DNA of 64,000 nt. Source: Sutcliffiella horikoshii. Lineage in GTDB: Bacteria > Bacillota > Bacilli > Bacillales > Bacillaceae_I. The stretch is taken from assembly GCF_008180725.1 (NCBI RefSeq), contig NZ_VTEV01000005.1:341637-405636 (forward strand), in the 5' to 3' direction. The notes under the pieces were generated by a model. That model saw only the letters and a program-made list of their open reading frames with translations. It had not been told where the DNA came from and searched no databases. Made by a program: the position numbers and the translations under genes. Positions 55,532 to 63,566 of the stretch are shown piece after piece (positions within the stretch are counted from its first letter, which is position 1; each line of letters begins with the position of its first letter).

Positions 55532-56153
55532 TCCTAATTTTCCCATCAACCATGTACATTACTTTATCACATATAGGTAAAAATTCATCATGATGATGAC
55601 TAGCAATAATAATTGTTGCACCCCTATTTTTTTCCTCAACAAGTAGACTTTGCACTAATTTTATACCTTCATCATCAATTGCATTTGTTGGTTCATCTAA
55701 AAGGATTATTTCTGGAGATTCAAAAATAGCTTGTGCAATATTCAGCCTTTGTTTCATTCCCAATGAATATTTTTTTATTTTTAGCCCTCTTACATCATTT
55801 AATCCCACTCTCTTAATGCTAGTATCAATCTCTTCATCGTTTGCTTTTTTTTGTATTCGAGATAAGATTTTTAAATTATCAAACGCATCATATTGAGGTA
55901 ACAGTTCCATGTTTTCAATCAATATTCCCATGCTTTTTGGAAAAGATATGTCTTGATGCAATACTAAATCATTTATCTTAATCTCACCTTTACTTGGATA
56001 AATTAGACCAGCAATTGCCCTTAAGAGCATGGTTTTACCTGAGCCGTTTTTACCAAATATTCCATAAATTTTTCCCTTTTCAAAATTTACAGTTATGTCA
56101 CTTAATACTTTCTTTTTCTTTATTGCTTTTTCTAAGTTAATTATTGAGATCAT
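55521..56153 (-). CDS. ABC transporter ATPase subunit
   Basis: About 210 residues. Walker A GKNGSGKTM near 34-42, Q-loop region LIENMELLPQYDAFDN, signature YSLGMKQRLNIAQ near 130, and Walker B EIILLDEPTNAID near 150, then the switch His in IIIASHHHDE. It is a short, single-domain exporter-type ATPase, as in bacteriocin and lantibiotic immunity transporters. ATG 56153 follows GGAAGGG. It follows the three membrane proteins and should energise them. Confidence 0.9.
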   Translation of the reverse strand: MISIINLEKAIKKKKVLSDITVNFEKGKIYGIFGKNGSGKTMLLRAIAGLIYPSKGEIKINDLVLHQDISFPKSMGILIENMELLPQYDAFDNLKILSRIQKKANDEEIDTSIKRVGLNDVRGLKIKKYSLGMKQRLNIAQAIFESPEIILLDEPTNAIDDEGIKLVQSLLVEEKNRGATIIIASHHHDEFLPICDKVMYMVDGKIRNEN

Positions 56154-56171
56154 TTCATTCAGCCCTTCCAC

Positions 56172-56903
56172 TTATAAAAACTCTATTTCTTTAAATTTCT
56201 TGGCAATAAGAATATATATGAAAATATTAAACAGTGTTATAATGATCAAACCATAAAATGGATTAATTATTAGTGAGTAAAAAGAAATTTCCGAGTGTTC
56301 TAAACTTTTGTAAAGCATCCCGTAATTTGTAAATACATAGTATTGGAAATAATTTGGAATTTCCAAATATTTAATTATTTTTGGAAATATTAAACTACTT
56401 ATTAAACACATGTTGGAAAAAAGTAAAGCCAACATATCATGATTGATATACAACTCAATTAAATACAGAGTCGCTATAATAAAAACTAGCAAAAGAAAGT
56501 ATGATAACAATGTTATAAATAATTTAGTATTATAAATAAATGAAATATCTTTAATAAAAATAATAGCAATAAATGTTTGTGCTAGAACAAATATGAAAAT
56601 CGCAAGAAAGGTTTTGAAATAAAGTTTATATAAATAGGATGTTTTTACTTGACTCCGAGTTATGATAAGTATCCCATGGGACACACTAGATTTTTTAAGA
56701 TAACCTGAGAACATAAATAAAAGTGCTGCTATTGGAAAATACCAAAGGAGCATTAACATGATATATGAATAATCAGAACTTACAACAGGAACACCATTCA
56801 AAAATGGTAAAGGACCAATTAAAAAGTTTAATTTTTTTTGACTATATATTTGAAAAAACAGACATAATAACAAAAATAGCAAGTAAGGTTTATTTTTTTT
56901 CAT
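56172..56903 (-). CDS. Polytopic membrane protein of the DUF2712-linked ABC cluster
   Basis: 243 residues with about six membrane segments, starting KKNKPYLLFLLLCLFFQIYS. No family motif is recognised, but the layout (N-terminal helix, outside loop VSSDYSYIM, then five helices) is that of an ABC-2-type permease half. An RSQVKTSYLYKLYFKTFLAI stretch after helix 2 is the usual cytoplasmic coupling region. The start overlaps the preceding gene by 14 bases. Confidence 0.72.
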   Translation of the reverse strand: MKKNKPYLLFLLLCLFFQIYSQKKLNFLIGPLPFLNGVPVVSSDYSYIMLMLLWYFPIAALLFMFSGYLKKSSVSHGILIITRSQVKTSYLYKLYFKTFLAIFIFVLAQTFIAIIFIKDISFIYNTKLFITLLSYFLLLVFIIATLYLIELYINHDMLALLFSNMCLISSLIFPKIIKYLEIPNYFQYYVFTNYGMLYKSLEHSEISFYSLIINPFYGLIIITLFNIFIYILIAKKFKEIEFL

Positions 56904-57612
56904 TTATAAGATCCTTTTTCAAAAAAATAAGGTAATTAATTATAATTAGAGTCATTAATATGAAAAAGTGTTTTACTAAAATAAAGTATGCATGATTGAT
57001 GGTCCAATATCTATTCAAAAGAGTGTCTAGCATAACCATCTCTCCAATTATATTCCAAGTAAAGTTAATATGAGGAAATAGTAAGCCTAAGTTGTATAAA
57101 ATAAAATAAAGAAGAAATGTTAAAACAATTGCAAAGTTTAATTTATTAATAATATTAAAGAATATTCTATATGTTATACCCACAATACTATAAAAGATAG
57201 AAAGAGAAATAAAATTTATCAAGTTATAATAGTAGTAATTCATTTCAATAAGGAATTGATGCGAAAAAAAATATATTGTCATGATAACGTTTGCTATCGT
57301 TAATATTAAGGAGAATAATACGGAATTTATTATGACATAATATACTTGTTTAATTAGTATATTCAATCTCTTTTGGTACCTAATATATAAATAATCACTA
57401 AACTTTTGAGATAATATTAAATAATACAGGATGAAAGGTATTATATAGAATAAAACTAACGACCTCGTAGAGATAAACCCAAAACTAGATGAATTTAAAT
57501 CAAGAAAGGTTTTCAACTTATCTTCTTGAAAATTAGGCGTGTTTTGAATATACCAAAAAACCATAAGAAAAATAATAAGGAAAAATGAAAGTGTTATTGA
57601 CTTATATCTCAT
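56890..57612 (-). CDS. Polytopic membrane protein of the DUF2712-linked ABC cluster
   Basis: 240 residues, about six membrane segments, beginning SITLSFFLIIFLMVFWYIQ. A basic cytoplasmic loop (SDYLYIRYQKRLNILIKQVY) follows the second helix, resembling the coupling helix of the neighbouring membrane proteins. Unrecognised family; AT-rich and Tyr/Phe/Ile-rich. GAGGTAAG precedes the ATG, which overlaps the upstream gene by 11 bases. Confidence 0.7.
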   Translation of the reverse strand: MRYKSITLSFFLIIFLMVFWYIQNTPNFQEDKLKTFLDLNSSSFGFISTRSLVLFYIIPFILYYLILSQKFSDYLYIRYQKRLNILIKQVYYVIINSVLFSLILTIANVIMTIYFFSHQFLIEMNYYYYNLINFISLSIFYSIVGITYRIFFNIINKLNFAIVLTFLLYFILYNLGLLFPHINFTWNIIGEMVMLDTLLNRYWTINHAYFILVKHFFILMTLIIINYLIFLKKDLINEKK

Positions 57613-58372
57613 GTTTTCTTACCTCTATAAGATATATTATTGTACATATGAAGAATGAAGTAACTAGAAATGTAATATATGAAGGCATCATTTTGTCTAA
57701 ACCATATTCTGTGAATGGCTGAAAATTAAATACCAGTGAATTCTCTTGTAAAATGAAGAACATCCAAAAGAAAAATGTAGCACTATATACATATTTCTTT
57801 TCTGATAGGAATAAGCTAAAAGATGCTCCAACGGAAGCTATAATACCTGCAGCGAAACAAAATAGAAAAATAAATAAAATATATGTAATATAAGGATGAT
57901 CAGTTCCTAAATTAAATAAAACATTTTCAGGAAACGATAAATTTTCTAGCCCCTTTCTATATTTACCCCCAAAAAAGATCGTATTAGAAACTATGAAATT
58001 AATAACTATACTTATGAAAACAATTAAAAAAGATAAGATAAAAGATGTTCCTATTTTTTCTAACATATAATGTTTTATACCAACTTTATTTATTAAAACT
58101 TTCTTATAACCAGTTTGAGTGTCTTGTACAGCGTTATCCGCTACAAAAATCAATAAATAAATTGGCAAGAACCAAATTAGTAAAATCTGACTAATATGAA
58201 ACCTAGATGCCCCAGTTAAAAATGAAGCAAAAACGGGATGATATTCAACCCCAAAACTCATCTTAACTTGCATTAACTGTAAAATATCTATAAACGGTAA
58301 TCCTATGATGATAAATATTGGTATTAGGGCTATTTTATTTTTTAATATTCTTCTTAGATGAGACTCAAACAC
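57602..58372 (-). CDS. Polytopic membrane protein (ABC-2-like) of the DUF2712-linked cluster
   Basis: 256 residues with about six membrane segments. The cytoplasmic stretch DNAVQDTQTGYKKVLINKVG after helix 2 is the ABC-2-type coupling region, and the late RFHISQILLIWFLPIYLLIF and FCFAAGIIASVGASFSLFL helices fit. The GTG start follows AAGGGG. It is the first of three membrane genes and lies 66 bases downstream of the secreted DUF2712 protein gene, with a hairpin in between. Confidence 0.75.
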   Translation of the reverse strand: MFESHLRRILKNKIALIPIFIIIGLPFIDILQLMQVKMSFGVEYHPVFASFLTGASRFHISQILLIWFLPIYLLIFVADNAVQDTQTGYKKVLINKVGIKHYMLEKIGTSFILSFLIVFISIVINFIVSNTIFFGGKYRKGLENLSFPENVLFNLGTDHPYITYILFIFLFCFAAGIIASVGASFSLFLSEKKYVYSATFFFWMFFILQENSLVFNFQPFTEYGLDKMMPSYITFLVTSFFICTIIYLIEVRKHEI

Positions 58373-58390
58373 TTCAATTTCCCCTTATAA

Positions 58391-58421
58391 GGGAAGAAAT
58401 AACATTTTATTATTTCCTCCC
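58391..58421 (-). terminator. Hairpin between the DUF2712 gene and its transporter genes
   Basis: Minus-strand stem GGGAGGAAATAA / TTATTTCTTCCC with a 7-base loop and no U-run. More likely a partial terminator or processing site that lets the secreted protein be made in excess. Confidence 0.6.
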
Positions 58422-58438
58422 TGTATTAATTTCTAAAT

Positions 58439-58870
58439 TTAGTTTGTTTCTTCGTCCCAAACTCCAGAAACAGTATAGGAATTAGCTGAATAATTATTGT
58501 TTTCAGCACCTAATCCAACATAAACCTGACTTGCAGTATGATAAGCAGAATAATATTGTGCTCCTGACCCTTGTTTCACATCATATAGGTTAGATACTAC
58601 TGTTAAGTTTTTATCTAGCCAAAATGTTGTTATTGTTCCCTTTCCTTCTCCTGATGCCTGTAAATCTACTTTCCATTTGTTATTTACATTTGTTGTTTGA
58701 CGGTATCTTTCTTCAGTATAACCATTTCCGTGATAAGGCTTGATTTCAAAAGAATAAAAAATGTTATCATTGGCAGCAAACGCTGGTGCAGTTATTAAGA
58801 TACTTGTAACCCCAATAACTGAAGCAAATGCTAAGTTTTTCATTTTTTTCCCAAATGATAATTTTAACAA
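58439..58870 (-). CDS. Secreted DUF2712 protein
   Basis: About 143 residues. A classical signal peptide (GKKMKNLAFASVIGVTSILI then TAPAFAA) predicts cleavage near residue 32, leaving a ~110-residue beta-rich mature protein with no Cys. Landmarks are NIFYSFEIKPYHGNGYTEER, WKVDLQASGEGKGTITTFWL and a C-terminal VSGVWDEETN, which match DUF2712. The role of DUF2712 is unknown; adjacency to a dedicated ABC exporter suggests an antimicrobial or signalling protein. TTG 58870 lies six bases after GGAGGTG. Confidence 0.82.
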   Translation of the reverse strand: MLKLSFGKKMKNLAFASVIGVTSILITAPAFAANDNIFYSFEIKPYHGNGYTEERYRQTTNVNNKWKVDLQASGEGKGTITTFWLDKNLTVVSNLYDVKQGSGAQYYSAYHTASQVYVGLGAENNNYSANSYTVSGVWDEETN

Positions 58871-58912
58871 ATATAACACCTCCAAATTTTTACTTGTGCC
58901 GACACAAAATTT

Positions 58913-58941
58913 ACAATATATTGAATATTATTATAAGTCAA
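58913..58941 (-). promoter_or_regulatory. Sigma-A-like promoter of the DUF2712 cluster
   Basis: On the minus strand TTGACT (58941-58936), 17 bases, TATTGT (58918-58913). About 30 bases separate the -10 from the ribosome site. Confidence 0.65.
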
Positions 58942-60157
58942 CATATTTTTGGTAATATTTAATAATTTTTATATTTTTTGGTATTTTAATTTTACTTATA
59001 TATTAATATTAGTATATTTTGGAATGATATAGTGTAATTATTCTTAGAAGAATAGTTTTATAATTGTGACAACAATACCCTGAAGAAGAATATGTGGTCT
59101 GCCAGCACAAACGTTCTAAATGAGAACAGGATAAACTTTTAGTAGTTACTAGTAATTGATAGGTGGTTTGTGAAGATTTTTTAGTATAACAAATCTTTAG
59201 TACCAACTATTAACTTTGGTTCAGAACAAAAAGCCTATCAAAAAATTTGTTAGGCTTTTATTATTAATGAACTATGTATTGTTTCTGATCATATTTCAGT
59301 ACCAGTAAGGTCCAAATTAGATCTATTAGCCATTACTTTCTTTAATCTAGGTCCATCAGAAAATTTTTAACTTCAATCAGCAGAAAAAATTTTTAACTAT
59401 GGCTTTAATGAAGCGGAGAAAAATCACTAGAAAGTTTGAAGCATATGGTTTGTTATTCGTTGCATCAAAAGCAACTATCATTATATTACTTTTGATTGAA
59501 TATACCAGTATATAAACTGACCCTCATTTTTAATGAGATTACTATAAGATTATAGGAAACGGGGTTATGTAATGGATTAGAAATGAAATCAACGTGTGAA
59601 AAAGTGTGCAAAGCATCTAAAGGAAGAGGCTTATATTTGTGATGACGAATGTAAGACATCTCTTAATAAGGAAGATACTATAGTGGAAAGTTCAGTATTA
59701 AAGTGAATCTAAAGGTGGAAAAGTGCTTAGTAAGTGATTATGACATATTAGTCATCCTCGGAGGAGATACTGCCGGTCTGTTATAATACTTATTCAAAAT
59801 TTTGAAAGAAAATAAATGTATTGGGGCGTCAACAATTATAAGTAAGAGTTCCGTTTTGAGAAATAGAATGTATTCCACTTCCATTAATATCTCAAATTAC
59901 TCTTTCTGCTTTAATCCAATATAATATAGTAATTTAGATACCACAGTATGCAGAAATCTTAGAACTGCTTAAGGAAACGCATAAGTTGAATTTGCAGTAA
60001 GTAGCAATACAGTTAAATCTCTTAAAAGATCGAGAAGATGAATTGGAAACAGTGTTGTTCTTCAAGAGAACCATCCTAGAGTGTAGAAAGAATTTTGAAG
60101 ACTCTGCATTTATCCTGCAAATCTTCTTTGATATTATGTAACAAATCATTCAACTAC
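58942..60157. other. Decayed, AT-rich region without an intact gene
   Basis: About 1.2 kb. Traces of former genes on the plus strand: 59939-60141 reads QYAEILELLKETHKLNLQ, a stop, then LLKDREDELETVLFFKR and a natural end, resembling the tail of a MerR-type regulator; 59598-59706 reads CAKHLKEEAYICDDECKT. None has a start or ribosome site. A terminator-like hairpin lies at 59228-59259. Confidence 0.5.
59228..59259. terminator. Terminator-like hairpin in the decayed region
   Basis: Stem AAAAGCCTA / TAGGCTTTT with a 13-base loop and T-runs on both strands. It is probably a relic of a lost gene. Confidence 0.6.
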
Positions 60158-60697
60158 TTAACTCCTCTCCCTCTCCACTAACTCATACACAAACTCCTGC
60201 TTCCCCTCTTGATACATATGGTGGTTATCTGGAAACTGCTTTGCTAATTTAAGTTTCATTTCTCCATATGCTTTTGCATCATCAGGGTGTGCCATTAGAT
60301 ACATTTTGAAATCCAGATGTGTTTGTATATGTTCATTTCCGACCTGAAAGATATGTACATGGTGTGTTCTGTTTTGCCTGCCTTTTGGGAAGTACCTTCT
60401 CCCTGCTATCCCGTTCTTGCCCTTCGGTTCATACCCCACTTTTTGTAACGCTTCATTGTACCGATCAACCTTTTCAATTTCTTTTACCACAATCAAAATA
60501 TCAATGATGGGTTTGGCATAACCTATTGTCGGTACAGATGTACTTCCGATGTGAAAGATATCGACCAATTCATCTTTCAGGATTTCTTTTAACAGTTTCT
60601 GTTCTTGTTCATATGCCATTGCCCATTCTTTGGTCCATGAGTGAATGTTGGTCTTTCTCACAGGATTGCACTCCTTATACCTATCCAACTTAAACAT
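60158..60697 (-). CDS. GrpB-family protein (nucleotidyltransferase fold)
   Basis: 179 residues. GrpB proteins have a nucleotidyltransferase-like fold and an unknown substrate. The active-site-like region reads DIFHIGSTSVPTIGYAKPII near residue 46 (GSTS and the following KPIIDILI Asp), and the C-terminal half has RTHHVHIFQVGNEHI. AAAGGTCTG precedes the ATG, which overlaps the preceding stop (TAATG). A degenerate second copy lies at 36430-36915. Confidence 0.88.
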   Translation of the reverse strand: MFKLDRYKECNPVRKTNIHSWTKEWAMAYEQEQKLLKEILKDELVDIFHIGSTSVPTIGYAKPIIDILIVVKEIEKVDRYNEALQKVGYEPKGKNGIAGRRYFPKGRQNRTHHVHIFQVGNEHIQTHLDFKMYLMAHPDDAKAYGEMKLKLAKQFPDNHHMYQEGKQEFVYELVERERS

Positions 60698-60882
60698 TAT
60701 TCAGACCTTTTCTTTTTGAATGGTTTTTGGGAGTTATCCCACATCCAGTCAATGGTGGTGACAATAATATATAAGATGAAAACATGAATTCCTTTGGTGA
60801 AAGTTTCTCCCACTCCCAACACAACTAAAACGATATATGCTGCAGCAAAGAATGTAATAAAGGACAAACCGTATTTTTTCAT
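60697..60882 (-). CDS. Small membrane protein, unknown function
   Basis: 61 residues with two membrane segments (LSFITFFAAAYIVLVVLGVG, GIHVFILYIIVTTIDWMW) and a basic C-terminus (NSQKPFKKKRSE). GGAGGTG before ATG 60882 sets the start; the longer frame upstream runs through a repeat. Translationally coupled to GrpB by a TAATG overlap. Unrecognised family. Confidence 0.7.
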   Translation of the reverse strand: MKKYGLSFITFFAAAYIVLVVLGVGETFTKGIHVFILYIIVTTIDWMWDNSQKPFKKKRSE

Positions 60883-60889
60883 AGACACC

Positions 60890-60931
60890 TCCAAGGGGAC
60901 AGGCACCGTGATCCTTTTTTTGCTGTGCATT
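60890..60931. repeat. GGGACAG-type intergenic palindrome (REP-like)
   Basis: TCCAAGGGGACAGGCACCG, then a T-run and GCTGTGC. It matches 42337-42374 in sequence and layout. Confidence 0.65.
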
Positions 60932-60934
60932 CCC

Positions 60935-61171
60935 TTATCCTTGAACTTTGCTTTCTTTTTCTTTCAAATAGTTTTCATAAGCTTCTTTGACTGGATCGTA
61001 GTCGGGTTCATCTTTGGTGAGCCTTTTGTGTATTTCTTTTAGAAGGAACAGACCTTCAAGTAAAATGCCTGCAATAATTCCGAATGCCAGCAAACTGCCT
61101 GCCACTGGCCCCATCATGAGTGATACACTCCCTAAGATAATGGTCAGAAAAATGGATAGTATTATGTACAA
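60935..61171 (-). CDS. Small two-helix membrane protein, unknown function
   Basis: 78 residues. Two hydrophobic segments (YIILSIFLTIILGSVSLMMG, SLLAFGIIAGILLEGLFLL) are followed by a charged cytoplasmic tail (KEIHKRLTKDEPDYDPVKEA). The TTG start at 61171 follows GGAGG by seven bases. Unrecognised. It leads the small operon with the 61-residue protein and GrpB. Repeat R4 lies about 75 bases upstream. Confidence 0.7.
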   Translation of the reverse strand: MYIILSIFLTIILGSVSLMMGPVAGSLLAFGIIAGILLEGLFLLKEIHKRLTKDEPDYDPVKEAYENYLKEKESKVQG

Positions 61172-61243
61172 CGTAAAGCCTCCTAGTATTCTATGTATCT
61201 GTAAATATTATGTATTAAATGTAATTTATCATGTTAATTAATA

Positions 61244-61349
61244 CCAATTATTTCATAATATATAGATTCCTACAATGAATAATTCTTCATTTAAGTAGGT
61301 ACATAGAACAAGCGCTAATCGTTGTTACAGGACACTAATGAAGCCCTTT
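61244..61349. repeat. Intergenic repeat R4
   Basis: Core 61244-61275 reads on the minus strand TTGTAGGAATCTATATATTA then TGAAATAATTGG. The hairpin half (AAGCGCTAATCGTTGTTACA ... AAGCCCTTT) is decayed. Confidence 0.55.
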
Positions 61350-61484
61350 ACTAAAATAAAAATGAACGCTAATTAGTAGCCTCCTATCATTATTACAAAT
61401 ATGTTAAGCTCAATTTTTTCAGAGGAATTGCAGGATAGGCTAGCGAAATGTAGATTTAAAATATTTAATAATGAGGTGGATGTT

Positions 61485-61895
61485 ATGCGTGTACAAGCCG
61501 ATAAAGTTTTCGTTAATATGGCAGTTAAAGATTTAAGTAAATCCAAAGAATTTTTCTCTGGTCTGGGTTTTGAATTTAATCAACAGTTCACAAATGAATT
61601 AGCAGCATGTATGGTTATCAATGATCATAGTTATGCGATGTTATTAACGGAGGACCATTTCAAGACGTTTACCGGTAAGGAAATTGCAGATTCTACCGTA
61701 TCAACTGAAGCAATCATCGCTTTATCTGTTGATAGTAGGGAAACAGTGGATAAAATTGTCCATGCTGCTTTGGAATCTGGTGGAAAGCCGTCAAAAGAAC
61801 CACAGGATCACGGCTTTATGTATGGTTGGAGCTTTCAAGATATAGACGGTCACCTTTGGGAACTCTTTTACATGGATCAAGCTGCACTGCAATAA
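61485..61895 (+). CDS. VOC-family (glyoxalase-like) protein
   Basis: 136 residues. The two beta-alpha-beta-beta-beta modules of the vicinal-oxygen-chelate fold are visible: KVFVNMAVKDLSKSKEFFSG at the start, and VHAALESGGKPSKEPQDHGF followed by FQDIDGHLWELFYMD at the end. Possible metal ligands are Glu in WELFYMD and residues in the first module. Family members isomerise, cleave or bind small molecules. GAGGTGG lies seven bases before ATG 61485, preferred over the in-frame ATG 28 codons upstream. Confidence 0.86.
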   Translation: MRVQADKVFVNMAVKDLSKSKEFFSGLGFEFNQQFTNELAACMVINDHSYAMLLTEDHFKTFTGKEIADSTVSTEAIIALSVDSRETVDKIVHAALESGGKPSKEPQDHGFMYGWSFQDIDGHLWELFYMDQAALQ

Positions 61896-61912
61896 TGAAA
61901 CATAGACGATAA

Positions 61913-61943
61913 AATGCAGGTAATCATTATGATTGCCTGCATT
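61913..61943. terminator. Shared terminator between VOC gene and tenA
   Basis: Stem AATGCAGGTAATC / GATTGCCTGCATT with one mismatch and a 5-base loop, between two convergent genes. Confidence 0.78.
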
Positions 61944-61969
61944 CTTAGTATAATTTAGCCTTTATATCA

Positions 61970-62659
61970 TTAAACCTTCATATAATCCAAAGCAACAGGC
62001 CACTTTTCCTGCGTATAAGCCATGGTCCAAAATTGATGTTCTAATTGTGCGCTAGTGATGAAGTGGTCTCGCATACGTTGCTTTTCTTCTTCACCTGCTT
62101 TTGATGCACAAACATCAATCTTGTCCATGAAAACTTGTGTAATCGAAGTCACTTCCCTGTTTCCGTAGAACATAATCCATTGATAGAAAGGATGATCAGG
62201 TGTAGGTTTCACTTCTTGAATAAGCTTTTTCCCAATTTCCCAATATGTCCATGGGCAAGGGGCTAAGGCAGCAAGTGTTTCTCCTAATGTCCCGTTTGCT
62301 GCTGCTTCCATCATATGTCGTGTATAGTGGTGGGCAGTCGGGGCAAGTGGAGCTTTTTGTAAATCTTCATAACGTACGCCTGCCACTTCACAAAAATTAT
62401 TGTGTGGATGTACTTCAGAATTTAGCACAAACCCTATCTGTTGTTGGAAAAATTCCATATCTTTGCGGTCGGTGCATTTAGAAACCGCCAGCCCATAAAT
62501 TCTGCAAAACGTAGATAGATATTCAAAATCTTGCTCTACATAATGAATAAGCGCCTCTTTTGGTACATTCCCTTCCCCAATACCTTTTACAAACGGGTGT
62601 TCAAAGATTGCCTGAAAAATCGGATCTGCCTCTCTTCGTAACTGCTCAGAAAACTTCAT
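61970..62659 (-). CDS. tenA: TenA, thiaminase II (aminopyrimidine aminohydrolase)
   Basis: 229 residues. TenA salvages pyrimidine fragments of degraded thiamine by hydrolysing aminopyrimidines to HMP. Landmarks are FSEQLRREADPIFQAIFEHP at the start, FVKGIGEG, YVEQDFEYL, EVAGVRYEDL, and the active-site ALAPCPWTYWEIGKKL (Cys near residue 135, Glu, Tyr). GAGGAGG lies eight bases before ATG 62659, so the longer upstream frame is ignored. A TPP riboswitch and terminator in the leader control it. No other thi genes are adjacent. Confidence 0.93.
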   Translation of the reverse strand: MKFSEQLRREADPIFQAIFEHPFVKGIGEGNVPKEALIHYVEQDFEYLSTFCRIYGLAVSKCTDRKDMEFFQQQIGFVLNSEVHPHNNFCEVAGVRYEDLQKAPLAPTAHHYTRHMMEAAANGTLGETLAALAPCPWTYWEIGKKLIQEVKPTPDHPFYQWIMFYGNREVTSITQVFMDKIDVCASKAGEEEKQRMRDHFITSAQLEHQFWTMAYTQEKWPVALDYMKV

Positions 62660-62733
62660 GTCGTATTCCTCCTCAAAATTTTTTAGGAGAATACCCACCT
62701 TTTCCCATAGAAGAACGAAACTATTAAATAATG

Positions 62734-62767
62734 AAAAAAGCTCCTCTTCCACGGGAAAGAGGAGCTT
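62734..62767 (-). terminator. Riboswitch-controlled terminator in the tenA leader
   Basis: Minus-strand stem AAGCTCCTCTT / AAGAGGAGCTT with an 8-base loop followed by TTTTC, placed between the TPP aptamer and the tenA ribosome site: a transcription-attenuation layout. Confidence 0.88.
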
Positions 62768-62792
62768 GAGAATATACACGTACTAAACTCAA

Positions 62793-62883
62793 TGCGCCAC
62801 TTTCCTCCGCTGGTATCACCCAGATCAGGTTCAAAGGGTCCGTCGCGTAAAGCTCCGTCTCAGCCAATTGGCTCCCCTAGTGG
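62793..62883 (-). ncRNA. TPP riboswitch (THI element) upstream of tenA
   Basis: The minus strand shows the canonical aptamer elements in order: CTAGGGGAGCC, GGCTGAGA, ACCCTTTGAACCTGATCTGG, then GTGATACCAGCGGAGGAAAG. Together with the downstream terminator it should switch tenA off when thiamine pyrophosphate is abundant. Confidence 0.95.
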
Positions 62884-63025
62884 ATATTCATATGAATATT
62901 TTACAACATATTGATATTTATTCCAAGTGTTTTTGTTTCATTCTAATTGTTGTCTACTCTCTATTCCATACTAGAATTGCTATTAACAACTCTATTAAAA
63001 TACTGTACTTTCTATCATTTTTGGA

Positions 63026-63053
63026 ACACTATCTATGATTAAAACATAGTATA
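63026..63053 (+). promoter_or_regulatory. Sigma-K-like promoter
   Basis: CATAGTATA (63045-63053) matches the sigma-K -10 CATANNNTA exactly, with AC at 63026-63027 about 17 bases upstream as the short -35. This predicts late, mother-cell expression of the two downstream genes. Confidence 0.5.
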
Positions 63054-63089
63054 TAGTGCTAGTTAAATTAATGATAGGAGGAATTAGTT

Positions 63090-63566
63090 TTGATTAGGAA
63101 CTATAGTTTTAAAAGCGAATTAACAGATCTGCGGGGCCAGTCAACCAGTGATAGTCGGACACTCCCTGCAAAGCACTTTGTCGAAACCCATACGTATCAG
63201 GGGTTTGGAGAAAACGAAACAGGTAATATCCCTATTACTTTTCTCGTAACTTCTGATGAAAGTATACTATTTGAGGATTTTACAGAAAACCACAATAAAA
63301 CCTTCTTCCAAATCCGCACCTTTTCAACAGGCGAAATTGATGGTCAAGTAAGTTTACTAGTAAATGTGACTACAGATGATTCGGAAGAACCCCTTGAATA
63401 TACTATCCCTCTCTCACAAGCAAGATCCTTTCAGTTTGAGAACGTTCGACGGATATCTGTGCAACTTACTACGCTACCATCATCGTTCCAGCGAGAAATT
63501 AGTTTCTATTTACAAAAAACATTTTGCATATCTTGTTCGGAAGGAGAAATGAATAATGAGCTGTAG
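63090..63566 (+). CDS. Beta-rich protein, probably spore-surface; first of a tandem pair
   Basis: 158 residues, no signal peptide. The core GENETGNIPITFLVTSDESI, LFEDFTENHNKTFFQI and VTTDDSEEPLEYTIPL is repeated in the next protein, so the two are paralogues. A CISC motif near the C-terminus suggests disulphide cross-linking. Late sporulation expression is predicted from the sigma-K-like promoter. It resembles in style, but I cannot confirm, the beta-sandwich subunits of exosporium or spore appendages. The TTG start at 63090 follows AGGAGG by eight bases. Confidence 0.65.
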   Translation: MIRNYSFKSELTDLRGQSTSDSRTLPAKHFVETHTYQGFGENETGNIPITFLVTSDESILFEDFTENHNKTFFQIRTFSTGEIDGQVSLLVNVTTDDSEEPLEYTIPLSQARSFQFENVRRISVQLTTLPSSFQREISFYLQKTFCISCSEGEMNNEL

